Below, one piece after another: positions 1-6,524 of a DNA stretch of 7,115 nucleotides; positions within the stretch are counted from its first letter, which is position 1, and each line of letters starts with the position of its first letter. The notes beneath the pieces were generated by a model. The model saw nothing but the letters and a program-made list of their open reading frames with translations. It was not told the DNA's origin and ran no database searches. The stretch comes from an uncultured Sutterella sp. (lineage in GTDB: Bacteria; Pseudomonadota; Gammaproteobacteria; Burkholderiales; Burkholderiaceae_F), in assembly GCA_902493085.1 (NCBI GenBank), contig CABUOH010000055.1, forward strand, positions 1 through 7,115, given 5' to 3'. A program made the position numbers and the translations under genes.

Positions 1-1350
1 GCCGATGCGGCAAGCGAGGGGCTTGCCGTCCTTGCCGACAGGGGTGAGAACCTTGTCCTTGAGGCCGTCACGCCAGCCATTGGGAGCGGCGAGAATCCAC
101 TTTACCTGTTTATCGCGGCCGATCTTGACGACGGCGGACTGATGACGGGACGACAGAATGATGGAGTCGTCAACAGGATCATGATCAACCGAGTTGACGT
201 GAGCCCAGTTGCGGCCTGCCCCCGTACCCGCAATGTCGCCGAAGGCGTGCTGAGCCTCGAGCTTGGCGAGCTGCTCGGCCGAGAGTGTCTTGCCCGATTG
301 GGTTGTGTCGATGTTGAGGCAAACGGCGCCTTGGTCGATGGACTTCAGGACAATATTGCGGTTCGGATCAAGAATCTCAAAAAGACGCCACTCGTCAACA
401 ACCTCACCCGAGTTGTCCACCTCGATGATGACGTCTCGGACCGTCCGCACGGGCGTGTCGTCGGCACGCCTCAGATCGGGAGAGGCAACCCGCAGGAAAT
501 AGTGACCGTTTTCAGCAGGCATCATAGCGTGGCTGAAGTCCGCATAGTTGGCCGGCAGGCGCCGGTTGAAAACCTCCCGACCGAGCAGGTCATACTTGGC
601 GTAGCGTTGTCCGTAGCCCCACGAAAGCGCTCCGTCGGGATTCTGATGAAATCCCATCATGATGCCCGCCCTGTAGAGCGACTCCGGATCATAGATGCGA
701 TCGGCCTTCATGTACCAGCGGATTTCCCCCTTCGTATCGAGAATGGCGTTTCGCGGCGGATTGTTCCACTGCAGGGCGCCGCCCACGGGGTTGTTCCATA
801 CCGCGCGACTTGAGCGCGCGTCAACGGCCCCGAGATTGTTGATGAAGTAGAGACGATCGGAAAACTCCTTAGGAGCCTCCTTCGTCACGCTCGCGCTCAT
901 GAATTCCTGCGCCATCCCCGGGTCGCCCGTCGTCTCAAACCATGCCGGCTGCGTATTGATGACGTAGCTTTCCGTGACGGTCTTCTCTTCACCCAAAAAA
1001 ACGCGCGTGTAGGTCACCTCGACCGTGTTGCGCCATCCGGCGTAGAGTCCAAAGACCGGAATCCCGCCGTGGGTGCGAAGCGTCTGAGGGCCGACATCAT
1101 ACTTGATCTCCTGACCGCCCTTTTTGGGGACGATGCGAACCGTCGCGTGCTTGAGCACGTAGCCGCCGTTCTTGATGACGGCGGTGAGCGGCGCCAGTCC
1201 ATAGGGATTCACGATCGTCTCGCCAAGCGTTCCCTGCACGGCGTAGCCAACCTTCATGCCGCTCGGGCCGCCAACGGCATGGGACGGAGCGGCAAAGGCC
1301 GCGGCGAAGATGCCGGCAACGACCGGCAGAAGTTTGAAAGCAATGCGCAC
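1..1350 (-). CDS. assT: Arylsulfate sulfotransferase AssT, 5' part (runs off window)
   Basis: Periplasmic enzyme that moves a sulfuryl group from one phenolic sulfate ester to another phenol without PAPS. The window holds 450 codons with no stop; the family is about 600 residues long, so the C-terminal quarter lies outside. The start is GTG at 1350, with GAGGAG six bases upstream. Residues 1-25 form a Sec signal peptide (hydrophobic VVAGIFAAAFAA, then PSHA before the cut). Residues about 30-125 look like the Arylsulfotran_N domain, followed by the beta-propeller. Catalytic-site motifs are visible: His274 in DFSHAMMP, and His384 and Asn386 in AHVNS with Arg402 in SSRHQ. The 18-residue His-to-Arg spacing equals that of His356 and Arg374 in the uropathogenic E. 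coli enzyme. The counterpart of the sulfurylated His436 would fall just past the edge. The family assignment is firm; substrates cannot be told from sequence. Confidence 0.9.
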   Translation of the reverse strand, partial: MRIAFKLLPVVAGIFAAAFAAPSHAVGGPSGMKVGYAVQGTLGETIVNPYGLAPLTAVIKNGGYVLKHATVRIVPKKGGQEIKYDVGPQTLRTHGGIPVFGLYAGWRNTVEVTYTRVFLGEEKTVTESYVINTQPAWFETTGDPGMAQEFMSASVTKEAPKEFSDRLYFINNLGAVDARSSRAVWNNPVGGALQWNNPPRNAILDTKGEIRWYMKADRIYDPESLYRAGIMMGFHQNPDGALSWGYGQRYAKYDLLGREVFNRRLPANYADFSHAMMPAENGHYFLRVASPDLRRADDTPVRTVRDVIIEVDNSGEVVDEWRLFEILDPNRNIVLKSIDQGAVCLNIDTTQSGKTLSAEQLAKLEAQHAFGDIAGTGAGRNWAHVNSVDHDPVDDSIILSSRHQSAVVKIGRDKQVKWILAAPNGWRDGLKDKVLTPVGKDGKPLACRIG

Positions 1351-1374
1351 AATCCTCTCCTCAGTTACTGACCG

Positions 1375-1399
1375 ATGCGGCGACGGCCGCCGGCCGCAT
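1375..1399. repeat. Inverted repeat in the assT 5' region
   Basis: ATGCGGC (1375-1381) and GCCGCAT (1393-1399) are perfect 7-bp inverted arms around an 11-base GC-rich spacer. The repeat starts 25 bases upstream of the assT GTG. It could be an operator or a leader-RNA hairpin. It has no U-tract, so it is not an intrinsic terminator for the upstream gene. In GC-rich DNA a repeat this size can occur by chance. Confidence 0.3.
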
Positions 1400-1475
1400 G
1401 TCTCGATCTTACCAAACGTATCTACGAAGGCGTGAAGCGTCGCAACACGCAGCAATCCGAACAAGCCGCCTAGCG

Positions 1476-2021
1476 TCAGCCCCGAAGCGACTCGATCGTC
1501 TCAATCATCTTCAGCTGGCCCGGACAGTCCTCTTTGCCGAAACGCTCGACGTCGATTTTGGCAAGCTTGCGGACGATCTCAAGGCTCGTTGCATGGAGCG
1601 CGTACGGACATCCCTGCTCCTTTATGTGAGCGATGACGCCGTGGACGGAACTGTGGATGCCGTCGGCGAGAATTGCGCGAGCCTGCGCAACTCGCTGAAA
1701 ATTGTCGCCGCGGTAGTCTGGAATGACACGGTCTTCCGTAAGACCTCGATCTGCAATCTCCCGCAGTTCGGCAGAGAAGTCGAATTTGTGGGCGCAAAGC
1801 TCTTCAGTGCTCATCGTCCTAAAAACGGTCTCAAGATGCTCTAGCCACTCTCGGGTGCGGCTGCCGGCCTTGTCGCGGGCGATAGGATTGAGATCCTCCC
1901 AACGGTCAATGAGATCGTCGAGCGCCTGCACGACGGCAAACTGCGAATACATGAGGCCCGCCTGATCGGTCTCGCTCCTCATGGTGTTGAAAAATGCGCT
2001 GACTGCTTCCTGCGGCGTCAT
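1476..2021 (-). CDS. Hypothetical protein, 181 aa, unrecognised
   Basis: I do not recognise this protein. The ATG at 2021 was chosen because AGGAG lies seven bases upstream of it; an in-frame ATG seven codons earlier lacks such a site. The product is soluble and mostly helical by eye, with no signal peptide and no membrane segment. It is rich in Glu, Asp, Arg and Leu, has cysteines in ELCAH, GCPYALH and EDCPG, and has scattered histidines, but no catalytic or metal-binding motif I can name. The gene stands alone between the tRNA-Pro terminator and assT, with 125 bases to the assT start. Codon use resembles its neighbours, and no longer ORF competes on the opposite strand, so it is probably a real gene. 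A link to assT is only positional. Confidence 0.7.
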   Translation of the reverse strand: MTPQEAVSAFFNTMRSETDQAGLMYSQFAVVQALDDLIDRWEDLNPIARDKAGSRTREWLEHLETVFRTMSTEELCAHKFDFSAELREIADRGLTEDRVIPDYRGDNFQRVAQARAILADGIHSSVHGVIAHIKEQGCPYALHATSLEIVRKLAKIDVERFGKEDCPGQLKMIETIESLRG

Positions 2022-2076
2022 GTTGTCTCTCCTGGGGGTCATTGATTCAAAGGGGCGCCCGCCGCAATGCGAACGC

Positions 2077-2094
2077 CTGACATGCGCATGTTAG
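2077..2094. promoter_or_regulatory. 18-bp near-perfect palindrome upstream of the 181-aa gene
   Basis: CTGACATGCGCATGTTAG has a perfect 12-bp palindromic core (ACATGCGCATGT, 2080-2091). Two further matching pairs lie outside it, beyond one mismatch. It sits 56 bases upstream of the ATG at 2021, in the gap after the tRNA-Pro terminator, where a promoter and operator would be expected. The size and symmetry suit a dimeric regulator. I found no convincing -35/-10 pair beside it, so the regulatory role is inferred. Confidence 0.3.
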
Positions 2095-2141
2095 ACCGCC
2101 AATCTCAAGAGAACCTTATGCCAATAGAACCCGCCATCCGC

Positions 2142-2179
2142 AAAAAAAAGAGGCTGTTCATCGCTGAACAACCTCTTTT
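2142..2179 (-). terminator. Rho-independent terminator after tRNA-Pro
   Basis: On the minus strand a 15-bp stem with one G-U pair (arms 2179-2165 and 2160-2146) closes on the GNRA-type tetraloop GCGA. The U-tract is eight T residues long, partly inside the stem. It begins nine bases after the CCA end of the tRNA, so it most likely ends the tRNA-Pro transcript and any read-through from pheST-ihfA. Confidence 0.93.
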
Positions 2180-2187
2180 CCTGGATT

Positions 2188-2266
<79 letters not shown>

Positions 2267-2274
2267 GGATTTGA

Positions 2275-2303
2275 AGTTTACCCCACTCACTCGAAAAAAG
2301 CAA
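2275..2303 (-). promoter_or_regulatory. Probable sigma-70-type promoter of tRNA-Pro
   Basis: TTGCTT (2303-2298) and TAAACT (2280-2275) are separated by exactly 17 bases. They are placed so that transcription would start only a few bases before the mature 5' end of the tRNA at 2264. Both boxes are only partial matches to consensus. The spacing and position are the main support. Confidence 0.45.
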
Positions 2304-2326
2304 GAGTAATTCTTCAAATACCGCAT

Positions 2327-2839
2327 TTAAGGTATGCCACCTTCATCTTCAAGCACTTTCGACGCCTTTTTCAACTCACCGAGACTCTCGGAAATGCGGC
2401 TGTTAAGGGTGTCGGACGACTGGTAGCAGACCACCGTACGCTCCTCGATCATGACAGCATCGCCCGTCCAGGGATTGCGCGCAGGTCTCGGCGCCTTGAG
2501 GCGCAGAGAGAATTTGCCGAGTCCGGAGAGCTTGACCTGATGGCCATCGGCGAGGTGCGCAAAGATCACGTCGAAGAACTTCGCAACATAGGCTCGGCTC
2601 TCAGAGAGTTCAAGACCGTGCTTCGCGCAGAGCATCTCGACGAGGTCAGCCCGTTTTAGACAAGGCGTCCCGCATGCTTCGTCGTCCGCCGTTCTGCGCA
2701 GGCGTACGGGCCTAGCCGTCTCGTCCCTCAACTTCTCGGTGTCCGCATGTTTGGCCGTCGAAAATGGGGACGCGGATTCTTCGGGTTCGTCCTCCCAATC
2801 ATCCGGAAAGAGGACGCCTGATTCAGTAAAAGTTTTCAT
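2327..2839 (-). CDS. ihfA: Integration host factor subunit alpha, N-terminally extended
   Basis: DNA-bending nucleoid protein that pairs with IhfB to bend specific sites in transcription, replication and recombination. Residues about 61-150 are a full HU/IHF fold: the LKRADLVEMLCAKHGL helices, the GHQVKLSGLGKFSLR sheet, and the arm motif RPARNPWTGD, with Pro123 where the intercalating proline belongs. The protein is 170 residues; IHF-alpha is usually about 100. The excess is an acidic, probably disordered N-terminal stretch of about 58 residues and a C-terminal tail of about 20. The ATG at 2839 has no Shine-Dalgarno sequence at normal distance. The only in-frame alternative before the fold is a TTG at residue 37, also without a good site. 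The position after pheT is the usual one for ihfA. The identity is sure; the start is less so. Confidence 0.88.
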   Translation of the reverse strand: MKTFTESGVLFPDDWEDEPEESASPFSTAKHADTEKLRDETARPVRLRRTADDEACGTPCLKRADLVEMLCAKHGLELSESRAYVAKFFDVIFAHLADGHQVKLSGLGKFSLRLKAPRPARNPWTGDAVMIEERTVVCYQSSDTLNSRISESLGELKKASKVLEDEGGIP

Positions 2840-2849
2840 GAGGTTTTTT

Positions 2850-2882
2850 CAGCCGGCTTCCTCGACAAGAGGATGCCGGCTG
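2850..2882 (-). other. Stable hairpin between pheT and ihfA
   Basis: An 8-bp stem (CAGCCGGC/GCCGGCTG), one mismatched pair, then a 5-bp stem (TCCTC/GAGGA) closed by five bases. On the minus strand it ends ten bases before the ihfA ATG and is followed by six A residues, so it lacks the U-tract of a terminator. The only SD-like string in this leader, GAGGA, lies inside the 3' arm, 19-23 bases from the ATG. It may be an RNA-processing or translational-control element. Confidence 0.55.
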
Positions 2883-2899
2883 CCCGATGAAGACGTTAA

Positions 2900-3016
2900 T
2901 CAAGCGCGAAGACGCGCACCGGCGCGTTCGAGCACTTCGACGAGGGCCCGCATCGCTGCGTCGGCCTCAGCCTCGGCAAGCGCTTCCTCACCCGTCGAGT
3001 TAAGCTCGACGGCAAA
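2900..3016 (-). pseudogene. pheT: Out-of-frame 3' end of pheT (C-terminal 38 codons)
   Basis: This stretch lies in the +1 frame relative to the upstream pheT frame and overlaps its last codons. It encodes FAVEL, then residues ending in AEAEADAAMRALVEVLE and GARLRA, then TGA. That matches the usual PheT end: the second half of the FDX-ACB anticodon-binding domain, with the final helix that reads like TLTDAEAD...ALVxxLE...GAxLR. It has no start of its own and is read as the detached tail of pheT, not a separate gene. Confidence 0.75.
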
Positions 3017-5270
3017 GGTCGAAGCGATCAAAGGAGACGAGCGCCCCGAGGCGCGCATCGGAAACACGGGCGTCATGAACGGCATCCATGAGAACCTGCA
3101 CTTCAAATTCCGCCGGAACCACGACAGCAATATCGCGACGCATCGGCTGGAACTTGCTCACCGGCACATAGCGCGGCAGCTCAAGCGCAAGCAACGGGTC
3201 GACCTCAAGCTCGAAGACGACCGGCGCATTCGGAAGGCCGTAGTCGTGTACGAGCTTCGGATGCAGTTCGCCGATGCACCCGATGCGCTTTTCGCCCACA
3301 TAGACGGCTGCGCTGCGTCCCGGATGAAGGGCCGGGAAAACCTCCTTCACGAAGCGGGCCTTGAGAGGTGCGACGAGGCGCTCAACGTCGCCCTTGACAT
3401 CGTAAAAATCGACGCGGCGGGATTCAATGCCCCACTGCACGTCACAGGCCGTACCGTAGGCAAGGCCGGCGATGTGGGACGGCTGGCGCACGCCCTTGAC
3501 GGACCACGGGCCATCGAGCACGGCGGGATCCGGGAAGAACACGCGACCGAGCTCGAACACCCGAACGCGCTCGGCCTTGCGGTTGAGGTTGTACTTCAGG
3601 ATGTCCACAAGGCCGCCCACGAGCTGCGTGCGCATGACGGAGAGCTGGCTCGCAATCGGGTTGAGAAGACGAATCGGCGCATCATTGCCGGCGAAGTCCT
3701 TTTCCCAGGCTTCAGGAACGAACGAGAAGTTGATGAGCTCCTGATAGCCGAGGACGGCCATTTCGCGACGAAGCGCATGCCCTGAACGCGAGGCCTCCTT
3801 CGGAGACTTCATCGCGATGCGGGCAAGCGGCGGTCGATCAGGGAGCTTTTCATAGCCGTAGAGTCTGGCGACCTCTTCGATGAGATCCTCCTCAATCTCA
3901 ATGTCGAAGCGGTGCGACGGAGCCTGGACCGTGAAGGCCTCTCCGTCAAATTCATATTCAAAACCAAGGCGCGTGAACGTGTTGTGCATCGCCTCGACGG
4001 GGATGTCCATGCCAACCACCTTCAGGCAACGTGAGACGCGCATCGTGACGGGGTTGCGCACGGGAAGGTTGACGATCTGGTCGTCCACCGGGCCCACGCG
4101 GGTTTCCGGCGTTCCGCAAATCTCAAGAACGAGCCGGGTGACGTATTCCATGTGCCGCGCGTTCGTGCCGAAATCGACGCCGCGCTCGAAGCGATAGGCA
4201 GCGTCGGTCGAGAAGTTGAGCTTTCGGCAACGGCCCTGGATGGCCTGCTGATGCCAGAAAGCAGCTTCAATGAAGAGATCGGTCGTTGAATCGGAGACGC
4301 CGCTCTTGTCGCCGCCCATGATGCCGGCAATGCAGGAAGGCGCATCGCCGTCGCAAACAACGCCGTAGTAAGGCGTCAGATCTACCGTCTCACCGTTGAG
4401 CAGCGTGAGCTTTTCGCCTTCTCGGGCCCAGCGCACGGTGATGCAGTCACCCTCGAGCTTGGCAAGATCGAAAAAGTGCGTCGGACGGCCGAGCTCAAGC
4501 ATGACGTAGTTCGAAATGTCAACGAGTGCGGAAATATGGCGCATGCCGGCGCGTTCAAGGCGGTCACGCATCCACTGCGGCGTCTCGGCCGCAGGATTGA
4601 GGCCCCGGATCACGCGACCCGTAAAGCGTCCGCAGAGGTCCGGCGCTTCGATTCGAACAGGCTTGACGCAGTCGCAGGTAGCAGGCACCGGATCCATAGG
4701 GGGCATGACGAGCGGAGCACCGGTCACGGCATGAAGATCGCGGGCTACGCCCGTAACGGAAAGAGCGTCGCCGCGGTTTGGCGTGAGCTTGATTTCGATC
4801 TTGGCGTCGTCGAGCTTGGCATATTCGCGGATGTCAATGCCGATCGGCGCGTCGTCCGGAAGAATCCAGATGCCGCTGTGTTCGTCGCTGATGCCGAGCT
4901 CTCGGGCCGAGCAGAGCATGCCCATGGAGACGACGCCGCGGAGCTTCGACTTCTTGATCTTGAAGTCGCCCGGCAGAACGGCGCCGATCGTGGCGCAGGC
5001 GACCTTGATGCCGGCACGTACGTTCGGGGCTCCACAAACGATCTGTAGGGTCTCGCCGGTGCCCGCGTTCACTTCGCAAACATGGAGATGGTCGGAGTTT
5101 TCATGATCACGGCAGGTGAGGACCTCGGCCACGACGACGCCCGTAAAGGCGGGAGCCACGCTCGTAACCTCCTCGACCTCAAGACCGGCCATCGTAAGCG
5201 TTTCGGCCAGCGCTTCGGTGCTGAGCTGCGGATTGACGTATTGACGCAGCCACTCTTCTGTAAACAGCAT
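3000..5270 (-). CDS. pheT: Phenylalanyl-tRNA synthetase beta subunit, frame broken near 3' end
   Basis: Beta subunit of the alpha2-beta2 enzyme that charges tRNA-Phe; it binds tRNA and carries the editing site for mischarged tyrosine. The ATG at 5270 is preceded by AAAGGAA nine bases away. Domains in order: EMAP-like tRNA-binding fold (about 40-150), B3/B4 editing region (about 210-390), B5 (about 405-475), catalytic-like core (about 490-690), and the start of FDX-ACB (from about 704). The frame reaches SFDRF (residue 750) and then stops after six unrelated residues. Four bases after the Phe750 codon the expected ending resumes in the +1 frame and runs to 2900. Roughly ten residues of the family pattern (the loop after LFDxY) are missing, so a deletion of about 29 bases is the simplest reading. 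The restored length would be near 800, normal for bacterial PheT. It follows pheS by 30 bases in one operon. Confidence 0.93.
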   Translation of the reverse strand: MLFTEEWLRQYVNPQLSTEALAETLTMAGLEVEEVTSVAPAFTGVVVAEVLTCRDHENSDHLHVCEVNAGTGETLQIVCGAPNVRAGIKVACATIGAVLPGDFKIKKSKLRGVVSMGMLCSARELGISDEHSGIWILPDDAPIGIDIREYAKLDDAKIEIKLTPNRGDALSVTGVARDLHAVTGAPLVMPPMDPVPATCDCVKPVRIEAPDLCGRFTGRVIRGLNPAAETPQWMRDRLERAGMRHISALVDISNYVMLELGRPTHFFDLAKLEGDCITVRWAREGEKLTLLNGETVDLTPYYGVVCDGDAPSCIAGIMGGDKSGVSDSTTDLFIEAAFWHQQAIQGRCRKLNFSTDAAYRFERGVDFGTNARHMEYVTRLVLEICGTPETRVGPVDDQIVNLPVRNPVTMRVSRCLKVVGMDIPVEAMHNTFTRLGFEYEFDGEAFTVQAPSHRFDIEIEEDLIEEVARLYGYEKLPDRPPLARIAMKSPKEASRSGHALRREMAVLGYQELINFSFVPEAWEKDFAGNDAPIRLLNPIASQLSVMRTQLVGGLVDILKYNLNRKAERVRVFELGRVFFPDPAVLDGPWSVKGVRQPSHIAGLAYGTACDVQWGIESRRVDFYDVKGDVERLVAPLKARFVKEVFPALHPGRSAAVYVGEKRIGCIGELHPKLVHDYGLPNAPVVFELEVDPLLALELPRYVPVSKFQPMRRDIAVVVPAEFEVQVLMDAVHDARVSDARLGALVSFDRFDLCRRA

Positions 5271-5300
5271 GTCGGTAATTCCTTTCGATGGTTGGCCCGA

Positions 5301-6317
5301 TTAGTTGAACTGGCGCAGAAAGCGCAGGTCGCCTTCGAAGAAGAGGCGAAGGTCGTCGATGCCGTAGCGGAGCATCGTCAGGCGCTCAAGGCCGGAGCCG
5401 AACGCGAAGCCGATGTTCTTCTCGGGATCAAGACCGTAGTTTCGCACGACGTTCGGGTGCACTTCGCCCGCACCCGAAATCTCGAGCCACTTGCCCTTGC
5501 GCGGACCGCTCGTGAACATCATGTCAACTTCAACAGACGGCTCCGTGAACGGGAAGTAGGACGGCCGGAACCTCACGACGAGATCCTCGGTTTCAAAGAA
5601 GCGGCGCAGGAAGTCGCTGTAGACGCCCTTAAGGTCGGTGAAGCTCACGTCGTCGCCGATCCACAAGCCTTCCACCTGATGAAACATCGGTGAGTGCGTG
5701 GCGTCGGAGTCAACGCGATAGGTGCGCCCCGGCGCAATGACCTTGATCGGAGCTTCGTGCGTGCGGGCATAGCGCACCTGCATGGGCGACGTGTGCGGGC
5801 GAAGCGGCAGCTGACGGCCGTCTTCGTCGCATCGGTCCACGTAAAAAGTATCCTGCATGGAACGGGCGGGATGGTTGGGCGGATTGTTGAGCGCCGTGAA
5901 GCTGAACCAGTCGCTTTCAATTTCGGGACCGTCGGCCACGTCAAAGCCGATGGAGCGGAAGATCTCCTCGATGCGCATCCAGGTCCGCATGACGGGATGG
6001 ACCCCGCCTTCGGAGCGCACGCGCCCCGGGAGCGTCACGTCGATGGCCTCACTTTCAAGCTTGGCCTGCATGGCGGCTTGAGCGAGCTGTTCGCGGCGAG
6101 CGTTGAGCGCAGCCTCGATGGCGGCCTTGGCCTTGTTGATTTCCTGACCGCGTGCACGGCGCTCCTCAGGGGCGAGTTGGCCGAGGCTCTTCATGAGAGC
6201 CGTCACTGCACCGCTCTTGCCTATGTACTTGGCCTTGGCGTCTTCCAGGGCAGCGGACTGCTCTGCCTGGGCAAAGTCCTGACGCGCGGACTCGATGAGT
6301 TCGGAAAGATCCTGCAT
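5301..6317 (-). CDS. pheS: Phenylalanyl-tRNA synthetase alpha subunit
   Basis: Catalytic subunit of phenylalanyl-tRNA synthetase: activates Phe with ATP and transfers it to tRNA-Phe in the cytoplasm. The product is 338 residues, normal for the bacterial family. Residues 1-90 form the N-terminal coiled coil that contacts tRNA. Class II motif 1 lies around 107-134 (HPVMRTWMRIEEIF, then GPEIE). Motif 2 spans 198-217 (GRTYRVDSDATHSPMFHQVE) and motif 3 lies at 303-318 (GFAFGSGLERLTML). The protein looks intact. The ATG at 6317 fits family N-termini; an in-frame GTG at 6323 would add two residues, and neither has a strong Shine-Dalgarno site. It heads the pheS-pheT operon behind a long structured leader. 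Confidence 0.97.
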   Translation of the reverse strand: MQDLSELIESARQDFAQAEQSAALEDAKAKYIGKSGAVTALMKSLGQLAPEERRARGQEINKAKAAIEAALNARREQLAQAAMQAKLESEAIDVTLPGRVRSEGGVHPVMRTWMRIEEIFRSIGFDVADGPEIESDWFSFTALNNPPNHPARSMQDTFYVDRCDEDGRQLPLRPHTSPMQVRYARTHEAPIKVIAPGRTYRVDSDATHSPMFHQVEGLWIGDDVSFTDLKGVYSDFLRRFFETEDLVVRFRPSYFPFTEPSVEVDMMFTSGPRKGKWLEISGAGEVHPNVVRNYGLDPEKNIGFAFGSGLERLTMLRYGIDDLRLFFEGDLRFLRQFN

Positions 6318-6380
6318 GTTCACTGATCTCGACTTTTATGTTGTAAAACCGATCGGAGACGTCCGTCCGGTCCGTGGCAG

Positions 6381-6417
6381 CCGCGCACCCTCTACGGCGG
6401 CCCCGGAGGCCGCGCGG
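6381..6417 (-). other. GC-rich hairpin in the pheS leader
   Basis: CCGCGC (6417-6412) pairs with GCGCGG (6386-6381), and inside it GGCC pairs with GGCC around a short CCGGA-type loop. It lies between the U-tract hairpin and pheS, and no U-tract follows it. It is probably part of the folded leader RNA; the role is unknown. Confidence 0.35.
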
Positions 6418-6427
6418 TATGCATGCA

Positions 6428-6494
6428 GCGAAAGCCTGTTGCGAAAAAAGGCCGGAGAGCATTCCAGCGTCTTTTCGCAAGAGGCTCCTTTCGC
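6428..6494 (-). promoter_or_regulatory. Long two-tier hairpin with U-tract, attenuator-like, pheS leader
   Basis: On the minus strand TTGCGAAAAGAC-GCTGGA (6480-6463) folds back on TCCGGC-CTTTTTTCGCAA (6456-6439) around a six-base loop, with one C-C mismatch and two wobble pairs. Outside it GCGAAAG and CC (6494-6483, with a three-base bulge) can pair with GGCTTTCGC (6436-6428). The inner stem followed by CTTTTTT resembles an intrinsic terminator. The two GCGAAA copies and two TTTCGC copies allow alternative pairings. It starts about 110 bases before the pheS ATG, so control of pheST by attenuation is plausible. E. coli pheST is attenuated through the pheM leader, but no clear pheM match is seen here. 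Confidence 0.5.
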
Positions 6495-6513
6495 ATGAGC
6501 GTGCCGGCGAAAA

Positions 6514-6524
6514 ATCTTATTTTA
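6514..6524 (-). promoter_or_regulatory. Candidate -10 region for pheST
   Basis: TTGTAAAATAAGAT contains TAAAAT (6524-6519, five of six matches to TATAAT) and the overlapping TAAGAT (6519-6514). It lies in the only AT-rich patch of the leader, just upstream of the attenuator-like hairpin and downstream of the yjiG terminator, where a pheST promoter is needed. No good -35 box is found at 16-18 bases, so this is tentative. Confidence 0.28.

Noticed and set aside
142..813. Plus-strand ORF of 223 codons
   Set aside because: It is the antisense shadow of assT; the minus strand gives a clear AssT with signal peptide and active-site motifs.
2..1381. 10-bp direct repeat CCGATGCGGC at 2-11 and 1372-1381
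   Set aside because: One copy is inside assT coding sequence and the length is within chance for GC-rich DNA; no element boundaries are seen.
2292..2315. Possible ihfA terminator: six T residues just after the gene on the minus strand
   Set aside because: The preceding AAGA/TCTT pairing is only four A/T-rich pairs; the run overlaps the tRNA promoter element instead.
2850..2882. Reading the pheT-ihfA hairpin as a terminator
   Set aside because: On the minus strand A residues, not T residues, follow the stem. On the plus strand the T-run precedes it. No U-tract is in the right place.
3000..3023. Programmed frameshifting in pheT
   Set aside because: No known slippery site or RF2-like stop context is present, and conserved residues are missing at the junction, which fits a deletion better.
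2739..3785. Plus-strand ORF of 348 codons
   Set aside because: It lies antisense to pheT and ihfA, has low-complexity Ser/Ala stretches, and resembles no family; both minus-strand proteins are firmly identified.
4476..5048. Plus-strand ORF inside pheT, with similar ones inside pheS (5694-6326 and 5082-5693)
   Set aside because: Antisense shadows caused by GC-rich codon third positions; no ribosome site or recognisable motif.
6166..6480. Minus-strand ORF from a TTG with AAGGAG upstream, overlapping the pheS start out of frame
   Set aside because: It enters pheS in another frame, becomes Arg-rich and resembles no protein. Its first part lies in the hairpin region; the SD-like string is noted, but a real gene is unlikely.
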